IMG/VR virus record: IMGVR_UViG_3300007071_000008
Coordinates: 1-20,083 of that record
Reading direction: 5' to 3' (one strand)
From: a virus
Length of the DNA stretch: 20,083 nucleotides
Made by a program: the position numbers and the translations under genes. The notes under the pieces were generated by a model. It was not told the DNA's origin. It saw nothing but the letters and a program-made list of their open reading frames with translations, and ran no database searches. Below, one piece after another: positions 14,600-20,083 of this stretch. Position 1 is the first letter of the stretch. Each line of letters opens with the position of its first letter.

Positions 14600-15095
14600 G
14601 CTCGCGAGGGCCGTGTCGCGCCTGCTCGCGGCGACAGGGACCGCGACGGCGGACCGGGTGGAGATCTACGTCAAGGCCGTCCGCGAGGAGAACGTCTGTG
14701 AGTCCTGTGCTGCAGCCGCCGCACGCAGGTTGGTCCGGGAGGCGAAGCGCAGGCCCACGCCGGCCGAGCTCCTCGAGGCGGCTCGGGCGGAGCTGGGGAC
14801 CGCGGCCCACGCCGCCCATGCGCCCCGTCGGGCCTCGCTCCCGTCCGGGGCGGACGACGGGTGGTGGGAGGTGGAGGGAGCGCGGATCGTCCGCCAGCTG
14901 TGGCCGGGTCTCGGCGCCCGCGAGCTCGCCGCCGTCGTGGCCGAGCTCCGCCGTCAGGAGCGCTACGGGCTCGTCGAGCGCACGAGGGGGTCCATCGCGG
15001 CGGCGGTCGGCTGGGTGGACGACCGCGGGCCGACGCCGGAGCGGGACTGGTTCGTGCGGCTTCTCCGGTGGGAGGGCGTGGAGGTGGGCGGCTGA
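14592..15095 (+). CDS. Replication-associated protein, possibly helicase-loader-like
   Basis: A 167-residue protein from GTG 14592, overlapping the initiator gene by 8 bases. Residues 15-65 (RVEIYVKAVREENVCESCAAAAARRLVREAKRRPTPAEL) resemble the 'Y...L.......A..A...L.....+.P+.AEL' pattern of G39P/DnaB-loader-like proteins, and the location after an initiator gene fits that. The second half (WWEVEGARIVRQLWPGL...VVAELRRQERYGLVE) is helical and not recognised. A CESC pair is the only metal-binding hint. The loader assignment is tentative; an uncharacterised actinophage protein is the alternative. Confidence 0.4.
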   Translation: MAELARAVSRLLAATGTATADRVEIYVKAVREENVCESCAAAAARRLVREAKRRPTPAELLEAARAELGTAAHAAHAPRRASLPSGADDGWWEVEGARIVRQLWPGLGARELAAVVAELRRQERYGLVERTRGSIAAAVGWVDDRGPTPERDWFVRLLRWEGVEVGG

Positions 15096-15493
15096 TGCGC
15101 CTGCCCTCTCCCGAGGAGCTCGTCCGTGCCCTCGCCGACGGGGGCGTGCGCCTCGCGTACGCGAGCCCCGAGGAGCGCGAGCGTCTCAGGCAGGCCGTGC
15201 TCAGGGCGGCTCGGGGGGCCGGCCTCGTCTGCTACACCCGGGCCCGCGGCCCGAGAGGGCTCCTCTTCGCGAGGGCGGTCCGGGACGCGGCCCCCGCGTC
15301 CGCGGCGGCCGAGCCCAGGCCCAGGCCGTACCGTCCGGCCGATGCGCGTCTGCCCTCCTCGCGCGCCTTCGTCCAGGGCGGCTTCCCCGAGCGAGCGATC
15401 GGCGGAGCCAGGCGGGACGCTCTCGCAGCGGCGGAGCTCGCGGCCAGGGTGAGGCTGGCCATCGAGCAGGAGGAGTGGGCGGAGCCGTGGTGA
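15095..15493 (+). CDS. Hypothetical 132-residue protein
   Basis: ATG 15095 overlaps the previous stop (TGATG) and the stop overlaps the RusA start (GTGA). The N-terminal third is helical (SPEELVRALADGGVRLAYASPEERERLRQAVLRAARG), the middle is Arg/Pro-rich, and the C-terminal third is a helix rich in Ala/Arg ending EQEEWAEPW. No domain, signal or membrane segment is recognised. Its placement between initiator-associated genes and a resolvase suggests a DNA-metabolism accessory role only by context. Confidence 0.5.
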   Translation: MRLPSPEELVRALADGGVRLAYASPEERERLRQAVLRAARGAGLVCYTRARGPRGLLFARAVRDAAPASAAAEPRPRPYRPADARLPSSRAFVQGGFPERAIGGARRDALAAAELAARVRLAIEQEEWAEPW

Positions 15494-15906
15494 GGGCCCT
15501 CGAGATCTTGGTCCCAGGCCAGCCCAGGCCCCAGGGCTCCCACCGGGTGCTCGTGGGCCCGGACGGGCGCACGAGGCTCTTCGACTCCGCGGGCCGGGCC
15601 CTCGCCGAGTGGCGCTCGGCCGTGGCGTGGGCCGCCCGTTACGCCTCGCGGGGCCGGCCGCTCGAGGGGCCCGTGGCGGTCGAGGCGACGTTCCGCCTGC
15701 CCCGTCCGCGGCGTCCGTCGGGGCCGCTGCCGGCGCGCCGCCCGGACGTCGACAAGCTCCTCCGCGCCCTCCTCGACGGGCTGGTGGCCGGCCGGGCGAT
15801 CGCGGACGACTCCCAGGTCGTCGACGTCTGCTGCCGCAAGCGCTACGCCGAGGGCAGCCCCGAGACCCTCGTGGTCGTGCGCCCGCTCGGGGAGGGAGCG
15901 GCGTGA
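15490..15906 (+). CDS. rusA: RusA-family Holliday junction resolvase
   Basis: A 138-residue protein from GTG 15490 (GTGA overlap). It begins with the family signature ILVPGQPRPQGSHRV and contains the metal-binding core RRPDVDKLLRALLDGL with Asp86, Asp88 and Asp96, then IADDSQVVDV with Asp106/Asp107, as in E. coli RusA, a dimeric endonuclease that cuts Holliday junctions. The usual Asn after the second core Asp is Lys89 here. Length (120-140 residues) is normal. In phages it resolves recombination or replication intermediates before packaging. It lies in the replication operon. Confidence 0.85.
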   Translation: MRALEILVPGQPRPQGSHRVLVGPDGRTRLFDSAGRALAEWRSAVAWAARYASRGRPLEGPVAVEATFRLPRPRRPSGPLPARRPDVDKLLRALLDGLVAGRAIADDSQVVDVCCRKRYAEGSPETLVVVRPLGEGAA

Positions 15907-16127
15907 GGGCGCTGCGCCGGCTCCTGTCGCGCCTCCGCCGCCGCCGCGGCGGGATCCAGCTTCCCGCGGAGGCGAGGACGCTCCGCGTCGACCTCGTCCC
16001 CCGCCTCGCGCTCTGCCCGGTCTGCTCGGAATGGTGGCGGATGGAGGCTCTGGTCCGCCACCTGCTCGCCTGTCACCCCGGTAGCCCCGAGGCGGCGCGG
16101 ATCCGCTCCTGGCTCGCGGAGATGTAG
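15903..16127 (+). CDS. Small zinc-finger protein
   Basis: A 74-residue protein from GTG 15903 (GTGA overlap with rusA). A basic N-terminus (RRLLSRLRRRRGG) is followed by one C2H2/C2HC-like finger: CPVCSEWWRMEALVRHLLACH. The layout of a basic arm plus a single finger suits nucleic-acid binding. The family is not recognised. It ends 36 bases before the next gene, the only notable gap in this part of the operon. Confidence 0.6.
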   Translation: MRALRRLLSRLRRRRGGIQLPAEARTLRVDLVPRLALCPVCSEWWRMEALVRHLLACHPGSPEAARIRSWLAEM

Positions 16128-16163
16128 GCGGGTGGGCGAGGACGTCTCCGGAGGAGGTGGAGG

Positions 16164-16607
16164 GTGCGAGCCATCGTCGTGATAGTGGCCACGGCCTGCG
16201 CCCTCGCGGGGGGCACCGAGGCGGCCCGGGCCCACCACCGCTCCGGGCCCTGCGCCGTCCACTGGCGCCGGGCATGGGTGGAGGAGGGTGACGTCCGCCC
16301 CATCCGCCGGCTGATCCGCTGCGCCGCGAGGCGCTGGCCCGTCCCCGGCGGGCCGGAGGCGGCGCTCGAGGTGGCCCGCTGCGAGTCGGGCTTCCGGCCC
16401 GACGCCTACGCGGACGGCGACGCGGGGGCGTACGCGGGCGTGTACCAGCACCGCCTCGCCTACTGGCCGGCCAGGGCCCGCTCGCTCCTCCGGCCGGCGT
16501 GGTTCGGGGGCCGCGCGGTCCCGAGCGCCTACAACGCCCGGGCGAACGTGGTCGTCGCCGTCCGCATGGCCCACGCCTCGGGGTGGGGGGCCTGGGCGTG
16601 CGCATGA
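16164..16607 (+). CDS. Exported transglycosylase (SLT/lysozyme)-like protein
   Basis: A 147-residue protein from GTG 16164 with a strong GGAGGAGG site at 16149-16156. Residues 1-23 look like a Sec signal peptide (MRAIVVIVATACALAGG, cleavage near ARA/H). The mature part has the SLT-like motif ARCESGFRPDAY with the candidate catalytic Glu74, a GAYAGVYQH segment equivalent to the usual GLFQ, and YNARANVVVAVRMA with final WGAWAC, as in actinobacterial transglycosylase-like proteins. It would act on peptidoglycan outside the membrane. Unlike the M15 endolysin it is not in the lysis cassette but among replication genes. Confidence 0.65.
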   Translation: MRAIVVIVATACALAGGTEAARAHHRSGPCAVHWRRAWVEEGDVRPIRRLIRCAARRWPVPGGPEAALEVARCESGFRPDAYADGDAGAYAGVYQHRLAYWPARARSLLRPAWFGGRAVPSAYNARANVVVAVRMAHASGWGAWACA

Positions 16608-16616
16608 GGAGGTGGC

Positions 16617-16925
16617 GTGTCCTGCTCCCGGGGCTACTGGTGCTCCGACGCCCACCCGATGTCGCGGGGCTGCGGACGGCACTTCCGCTCGCTCGAGGCC
16701 TTCGACGCCCATCGCGCCGGCGGGGGCTGCCTGCCCTCGGCGGTGCTCGTCGGCAGGGGCTGGCGGCTGGTGGACGGCTTCTGGCTCTCGCCGTGGGACC
16801 TCAGGCGGCGCGGGCAGGGGTCGGCGCGGGATCTATATCCGCGGAGGGACGGGCGGAAGCGTGGCGCCCGGACCGATGGGCGCGGGCCCGGGACCGCGCG
16901 GCCCTCAGGGCCTGCCGGCGCGTGA
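16617..16925 (+). CDS. Small zinc-finger protein (FDAHR type)
   Basis: A 102-residue protein from GTG 16617 with GAGGAGGT at 16605-16612. Its N-terminal half holds CGRHFRSLEAFDAHRAGGGC plus earlier Cys/His residues, a finger pattern (C..HF.S..AFD.HR....C) common in short actinophage proteins. The C-terminal half (after about residue 62) is Arg/Gly-rich, of low complexity, and its coding DNA carries the second AT-rich 12-mer. The true function is unknown; DNA or RNA binding is likely. Confidence 0.6.
   Translation: MSCSRGYWCSDAHPMSRGCGRHFRSLEAFDAHRAGGGCLPSAVLVGRGWRLVDGFWLSPWDLRRRGQGSARDLYPRRDGRKRGARTDGRGPGTARPSGPAGA
16832..16843 (-). repeat. AT-rich 12-mer CGCGGATATAGA, copy 2 (inverted)
   Basis: On the minus strand this is identical to 12419-12430, with further similarity beyond it (T/C, then CC and GCGC). 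It lies in the Arg-rich end of the zinc-finger gene. The pair forms an inverted, 4.4-kb spaced repeat flanking the replication genes. Confidence 0.55.
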
Positions 16926-16938
16926 TGGCGGCTCGACC

Positions 16939-17199
16939 ATGGCGCCGGGAGGCGCCGTGGACCCCTGGCGGGACCGCTGCCAGTGCATCTGCTACTGCCG
17001 CGGGAGCCTCGAGGGCTCCCGCGTGGAGCGGATGCGGACCCACAGGAGGGTCGCGTCCGCGGGGGGGATGCGGGACGTGGAGGAGCAGGCCGCGGTGAGC
17101 GTCTGCCGCTCCTGCGCCTCGGAGATCGCGGCCCTGGAGGGCGTGCCCTTCCTCGAGGCCCTCGCCGCGGCCCCGGCCGTGGAGGGGAGGGCGGCCTGA
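16939..17199 (+). CDS. Small Cys-rich protein
   Basis: An 86-residue protein from ATG 16939, the first start in its frame after the previous stop. It contains CQCICYC, then CRSC in SVCRSCASEI, a likely zinc site formed by the two clusters about 45 residues apart, as in short phage proteins with the 'CxCxCYC...CxxC' layout. The C-terminal end is Ala/Val-rich. No strong ribosome-binding site is seen, so the start is less sure than the reading frame. No function recognised. Confidence 0.55.
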   Translation: MAPGGAVDPWRDRCQCICYCRGSLEGSRVERMRTHRRVASAGGMRDVEEQAAVSVCRSCASEIAALEGVPFLEALAAAPAVEGRAA

Positions 17200-17212
17200 G
17201 CCCCTCGGCGAG

Positions 17213-17226
17213 TCACACCCGTGTGA
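17213..17226. promoter_or_regulatory. Palindrome over the start of the Myb-like gene
   Basis: TCACAC-CC-GTGTGA is a perfect 6-bp inverted repeat with a 2-base centre that covers the GTG start at 17223. It could be an operator for translational or transcriptional control of that gene. No Shine-Dalgarno sequence is visible near this start. Confidence 0.4.
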
Positions 17227-17771
17227 TCCGGTGGGACAACCCGCGTGGGACAACCCTGCGGGGCCGGCCCTGGACCACCCGCGAGCTTGCCGAGCTCCGC
17301 CAGCTGGCCCGGCTCGGCGCGGAGGCGGTGGCCGACCGGCTCGGGCGCACGGTGCGCTCGGTGCGGAACCAGGCCCACCGCCAGCGCATCTCCCTGCGCA
17401 GGGAGGGGAGCCGGGGAGGCCTGGTCCTAGGGCAGCCACGGGGGGTCAGCCTGCGGGCAGCCCGCGCCGACCGTGCCGAGGCCCGGGCCCTGGCCGAGGC
17501 CCGCGAGCGCGTGCTCCGCGGCGAGGTCGACCCCGCTCTCCTCGACCTCGAGGTCCGCCGCGCCGCCCGGATCGCCCGCGGCGACCCACTTTGCCCGGCC
17601 TGCTCGCGGGCGCCGCAGGAGACCGTCCATGGGCTCTGCCGGGACTGCCACCTCCGGGAGCTCGCCAGGGCTTACCGGGAGAGGGGCCCGGACCGGGCCC
17701 TCGAGGCCCGCAGGGAGTGGGACAGGGAGCGCCAGCGAGTCAAGCGGGCGAGAGAGCGGAGGCATCGGTAG
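17223..17771 (+). CDS. Myb/GcrA-like DNA-binding protein with zinc ribbon
   Basis: A 182-residue protein; GTG 17223 is the only usable start after the previous gene in this frame. Residues 17-55 (WTTRELAELRQLARLGAEAVADRLGRTVRSVRNQAHRQRISLR) form a Myb/SANT or GcrA-like HTH with the R-S-V recognition-helix pattern. A helical middle is followed by CPACSRAPQETVHGLCRDCHLREL, a zinc ribbon, and a very basic end (REWDRERQRVKRARERRHR). Such proteins act as phage transcription regulators. As the last gene of the plus-strand operon it may be a late activator; this is inference. Confidence 0.6.
   Translation: MIRWDNPRGTTLRGRPWTTRELAELRQLARLGAEAVADRLGRTVRSVRNQAHRQRISLRREGSRGGLVLGQPRGVSLRAARADRAEARALAEARERVLRGEVDPALLDLEVRRAARIARGDPLCPACSRAPQETVHGLCRDCHLRELARAYRERGPDRALEARREWDRERQRVKRARERRHR
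17231..17256 (+). repeat. Direct repeat GTGGGACAACCC, two copies
   Basis: Copies at 17231-17242 and 17245-17256 are identical with a 14-base period, so the two are read in different frames of the Myb-like gene. That excludes a peptide repeat and suggests a protein-binding site or a slipped duplication at the 5' end of the gene. Confidence 0.6.
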
Positions 17772-17787
17772 TGGTGGTGGCGTGATC

Positions 17788-17806
17788 CGGGGCCCGCCGG
17801 CCCGGC
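17788..17806. terminator. Hairpin between convergent genes
   Basis: CCGGGGCC (17788-17795) and GGCCCGG (17800-17806) pair with one bulged G around a 4-base loop. It lies in the 44-base gap where the plus-strand operon and the minus-strand cassette meet, so it may end both. No T-tract is seen on either side. Confidence 0.4.
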
Positions 17807-17815
17807 GCCGAGCCC

Positions 17816-18541
17816 TCACCCTAGACCCCTGGGGGGCTCACCCGTCGAGCCCCCAGCGTAGCGGTGCCGCCAGTGCAGGACCCCGTCCATCGCCGCAGCC
17901 ACATGGCCGAACTCGGGGTCGTGGAGCGTGGTCCAGCGCGCCCGGTCGTAGCCCACGAGGGCCGCCGCCGGGTCGTAGATGCCCTCGAGGTAGGGCAGGT
18001 CGTGCTCGACGATGTACGCCCACACGTCGATCCACCGCCACCTGGCCAGGGGCCAGGACTCGGGGATCACGGACAGCGACCGGCCAGCCCGGATCCGGTG
18101 GCGCCGCCTGACAGCCTCCTCCTCCCGGAGGCCCACGAAGACGAGGTCGTAGCCCTCCTCCGCCATCCGGGGGAGCAGCCCGGCGATCATGTGCCGGCCG
18201 AGCACGTTGCGCGCCTGCCTCCCGAGCCGACGGTAGGCGGGCGACGTCTCGACCCGCACGTTGCGGGCACCGAGGCGACGCGCGTTCCGCAGGATCTCGC
18301 GCTCGATCGCCCGGGGCACGAAGTAGGGGCCGTAGTCCCAGTGGAGCACGAGGACGGAGGGATCCACGCGGAGCACCACGTGCGCGAGGACCGTCGAGTC
18401 CTTCCCCCCGGAGAAGGCGACCAGCGGCTGGCGGCACGATTCCAGGTCCCGGCGGACCTGGCCGAGCGTCGAGGCGAGGAGCGACCGGTAGGAGCCCTGT
18501 CGTGCCCAGGCCCTGAACGTGCGCCGCCACCGCTCATCCAC
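17816..18541 (-). CDS. PP-loop ATPase, PAPS reductase family, lacking catalytic Cys
   Basis: A 241-residue protein from GTG 18541 (AGAGAGG upstream), overlapping the glycosyltransferase gene by 8 bases. It has the PP-loop SGGKDS (44-49), a GLREEEAVRRR segment like the family's GlR.eES..R, and the W.DVWAYIVEHDLPY..GIYD region. The only cysteine is Cys36; the C-terminal ECGIH motif and the 4Fe-4S cysteines of true CysH enzymes are missing. It can probably activate a substrate with ATP but not reduce PAPS in the known way. Relatives in phages are common and their role is unsettled. Confidence 0.75.
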   Translation of the reverse strand: MDERWRRTFRAWARQGSYRSLLASTLGQVRRDLESCRQPLVAFSGGKDSTVLAHVVLRVDPSVLVLHWDYGPYFVPRAIEREILRNARRLGARNVRVETSPAYRRLGRQARNVLGRHMIAGLLPRMAEEGYDLVFVGLREEEAVRRRHRIRAGRSLSVIPESWPLARWRWIDVWAYIVEHDLPYLEGIYDPAAALVGYDRARWTTLHDPEFGHVAAAMDGVLHWRHRYAGGSTGEPPRGLG

Positions 18542-19220
18542 GCCGGACCTCTCTGTGACCCCACCAGCTCCGAGCGTCCTGGATCAGCCGGTCCGGGTAG
18601 ACCTCGGCCAGCCGAGAGAGGCGTAGGTGGGCATCGCGCTTCGGCTCGACGCCCTGGAGGGCCCGGAGCCCGCCGGGGGTGCCGAACCGGTGCACCGAGA
18701 CGCGCCGGTGCCAGCGCACGATGCGCCAGCCCCCCCACCGGAGCCTGAGCGACAGCTCGATGTCGTCGAGGTAGTCGTCACCGTGCCCGCCCACCGCGAG
18801 GTAGGCGCTGCTGCGGACGAGCATCCCGCCGCACATGCCGACGACCGGGGACCTCGGCCGGGTCGGCAGCCCGCGCCTCGTCGGCAGAGAGACCAGCCCG
18901 ATGTCGTCGGTCGAGACGAGCTCGAGCAGCCGATCGCGATCCTCAGCCCAGCTGGGCAACAGCTCCATGTCATCGTCCAGGAACAGCAGGGCCTCTACCG
19001 ACGGGGCGATCAGCGATGCCGCTAGCCGCCGCCGGGGTCCGGGGAAACCCGGCTCGGCGCGGAAGAGCCGGACCGGAGCCGGCACCACGACCGGATCGGC
19101 CGACTGGTCCACGACCACGGGGCCAGCAGCCCAGTCCTCCGGCGAGATCGAGGAGATCGAGGCGAGCAGACGGTCGAGCGCCGCCGGCCGCTCGAACGTC
19201 GTGATGACGATCGCCGGCAT
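18534..19220 (-). CDS. GT-A (family 2-like) glycosyltransferase
   Basis: A 228-residue protein from ATG 19220; the frame is open further upstream but the typical N-terminus PAIVITTFERPAALDRLLASI begins here. It contains a nucleotide-sugar binding region, the metal-binding LLFLDDDMELLPSW (DDD at 82-84) and the acceptor-side segment GGMLVRSSAYLAVGGHGDDYLDDIELSLRLRWGGW, where the ED/DD..L motif of family 2 enzymes is replaced by DDIELS. No membrane anchor or signal is seen, so it acts in the cytoplasm. The acceptor is unknown: phage DNA, virion protein or a small metabolite. It is coupled to the PP-loop gene. Confidence 0.75.
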   Translation of the reverse strand: MPAIVITTFERPAALDRLLASISSISPEDWAAGPVVVDQSADPVVVPAPVRLFRAEPGFPGPRRRLAASLIAPSVEALLFLDDDMELLPSWAEDRDRLLELVSTDDIGLVSLPTRRGLPTRPRSPVVGMCGGMLVRSSAYLAVGGHGDDYLDDIELSLRLRWGGWRIVRWHRRVSVHRFGTPGGLRALQGVEPKRDAHLRLSRLAEVYPDRLIQDARSWWGHREVRRG

Positions 19221-19248
19221 ACTCGCTGCCGTGACCTTGGGCCAACAC

Positions 19249-19272
19249 TCAGAGGGTGTGTCAGAGGGTGTG
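19249..19272 (+). repeat. 12-base tandem repeat at a divergent start region
   Basis: TCAGAGGGTGTG occurs twice back to back (19249-19260, 19261-19272). Each copy carries a purine-rich AGAGGG and an in-frame GTG, in the short region between the minus-strand cassette and the plus-strand gene to the right. No convincing promoter is seen on either strand here. Confidence 0.7.
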
Positions 19273-19794
19273 AGGACCCATCCCCCGGAGGCGCCCCTCC
19301 GGCTCGCAAGCCTGATTGACCGAGCCCGCCGCGCCCTGGACCGGCTGACGCCACTCGCCGAGGAGCTCGTCCGAGCCGGCACGGAGGCCTGCGAGATCGG
19401 GCATCTGCCGCGTCGCTCCGGCGTTCCGGCGCCCTCCGGCAGCGGAGGGCCAGCTGACCCGACGGCGGAGGTCGCGCTCTCGCCGTACCACGCGAGGGTC
19501 CGGCGCGCCGTCCGGCGGCTCGCGCGTGCCGCGCGCCGTGCCGAAGCCGACCTCGAGGACGCGCTCACCGAGCTCGAGGCCGCCGTGACGGGCTGGGGGG
19601 GAGCCGGCCTCCGAGTGACAGGCGTGGGACGCTCCGACCCGGCGAAGGATCGCGGCCGGGACGAGCCCGGTGCGCGCGGAGTAGCCGGGCCCGCGAGGAC
19701 CCCGACGGGAGACCGCCGGGCGAGCGGCCCCGAGGACCCAGGCCGCGGCCTGGGCGTTCATCTTCACGGGGGCGACGATGGGACGGCGACGTAA
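19258..19794 (+). CDS. Helical protein upstream of HNH, unknown
   Basis: A protein of about 178 residues. The frame has possible starts at ATG 19204 (overlapping the divergent glycosyltransferase gene), GTG 19258 and GTG 19270; the choice among them is unsure. It contains a helix RLASLIDRARRALDRLTPLAEELVRAG, a DPTAEVALS segment, and a second coiled-coil-like helix VRRAVRRLARAARRAEADLEDALTELEAAVTGW, a layout I recall from actinophage proteins placed just before HNH genes. The end is Gly/Arg-rich and overlaps the HNH gene by 17 bases. No function known. Confidence 0.55.
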   Translation: MSEGVRTHPPEAPLRLASLIDRARRALDRLTPLAEELVRAGTEACEIGHLPRRSGVPAPSGSGGPADPTAEVALSPYHARVRRAVRRLARAARRAEADLEDALTELEAAVTGWGGAGLRVTGVGRSDPAKDRGRDEPGARGVAGPARTPTGDRRASGPEDPGRGLGVHLHGGDDGTAT

Positions 19795-20059
19795 GGTGCC
19801 GCTCCCGAAGGGCTGGGCGGCGCTGCGTCTCGAGGTCCTCCGCCGCGACGGGTGGCGCTGCTACCGCTGCGGCGGCCCGGCCGCCGAGGTGGACCACGTG
19901 GTGCCGGCCTATCTCGGCGGCGGCGACGAGCCGGAGAACCTCGCGGCGATCTGCCGGGCCTGCCACGCCCGGAAGACCGGGCGGGAGGCGCAGGCGGCGC
20001 GGCCGGCACGGCGACGCCCGCCGGAGCCGCACCCGGCGTCGTCGACGGGTGGGGGGTGA
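19778..20059 (+). CDS. HNH endonuclease
   Basis: A 93-residue protein from ATG 19778 with the complete HNH fold: RDGWRCYRCGG (Cys28, Cys31), EVDHVVPAYLGGGDEPENL (Asp39-His40, Asn54) and ICRACHARKTG (Cys59, Cys62, His63). In HK97-like phages, small HNH proteins encoded beside the terminase genes help terminase cut DNA at cos sites. It is the last gene of the window, so terminase small subunit is expected just beyond. The C-terminal 20 residues are Pro/Arg-rich. A free-standing homing role is a less likely alternative. Confidence 0.9.
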   Translation: MGRRRKVPLPKGWAALRLEVLRRDGWRCYRCGGPAAEVDHVVPAYLGGGDEPENLAAICRACHARKTGREAQAARPARRRPPEPHPASSTGGG

Positions 20060-20083
20060 CCCCGCTCAACGTCGCCCCTAGCC

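Noticed and set aside
16499-17098. Plus-strand open frame across 16499-17098 as a gene
   Set aside because: Its frame conflicts with the two Cys-rich genes at 16617 and 16939, which have meaningful Cys spacing and a good ribosome-binding site; this frame has none.
17816-18541. Phosphorothioation (DndC) or sulfate-assimilation (CysH) enzyme
   Set aside because: Both need cysteine clusters or a C-terminal catalytic Cys; only Cys36 is present, and no dnd or cys partner genes are seen.

Overview
The window is one strongly GC-rich stretch of a tailed-phage genome (Caudoviricetes, siphovirus-like), or a prophage or metagenomic contig of one. GTG starts, GAGGAGG-type ribosome-binding sites and extreme G/C at third codon positions suggest a high-GC actinobacterial host. 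That is an inference; no host gene is visible. Genes are packed almost without gaps: most neighbours overlap by ATGA, GTGA or TTGA, and no gene-free stretch reaches 300 bases. No tRNA, CRISPR array, insertion sequence, integrase or DNA polymerase was seen.

Bases 1-9814 are the virion module in classic order: P22-like coat protein (5' end outside the window), a small head protein, a gp6-like connector, a gp10-like neck protein, a tail terminator candidate, the tail tube, a tail assembly chaperone pair joined by a -1 ribosomal frameshift (slippery heptamer GGGTTTC at 3617-3623), a 613-residue tape measure protein, a hub-like baseplate protein, and three tip or fibre proteins with FnIII-like, LamG-like and repeat-bearing domains. 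A 15-bp perfect inverted repeat follows the coat gene.

Bases 9815-11082 are a lysis cassette: an M15-type peptidase endolysin and two membrane proteins that are holin candidates. At 11119-11147 a good sigma70-type promoter, the only clear one seen, drives a small Cro/cI-type HTH gene whose mRNA is probably leaderless.

Bases 11156-17771 are the early or replication module on the plus strand. It holds many small Cys-rich (zinc-binding) proteins, a Gp3-like (phiC31 recombination directionality factor family) protein, an HTH replication-initiator-like protein whose gene carries a dense cluster of inverted and direct repeats (candidate intragenic origin, lambda O style), a possible helicase-loader-like protein, a RusA resolvase, an exported transglycosylase-like protein and a Myb/GcrA-like DNA-binding protein.

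Bases 17816-19220 hold a two-gene minus-strand cassette, translationally coupled: a GT-A glycosyltransferase followed by a PP-loop ATPase of the PAPS-reductase family that lacks the catalytic and cluster cysteines. This is the part least explained by phage basics. The window closes with a coiled-coil-like protein and an HNH endonuclease on the plus strand. HNH genes of this type usually sit just before the terminase genes, so terminase, portal and protease probably lie just outside, between the right edge and the coat gene at the left edge if the genome is circularly mapped.
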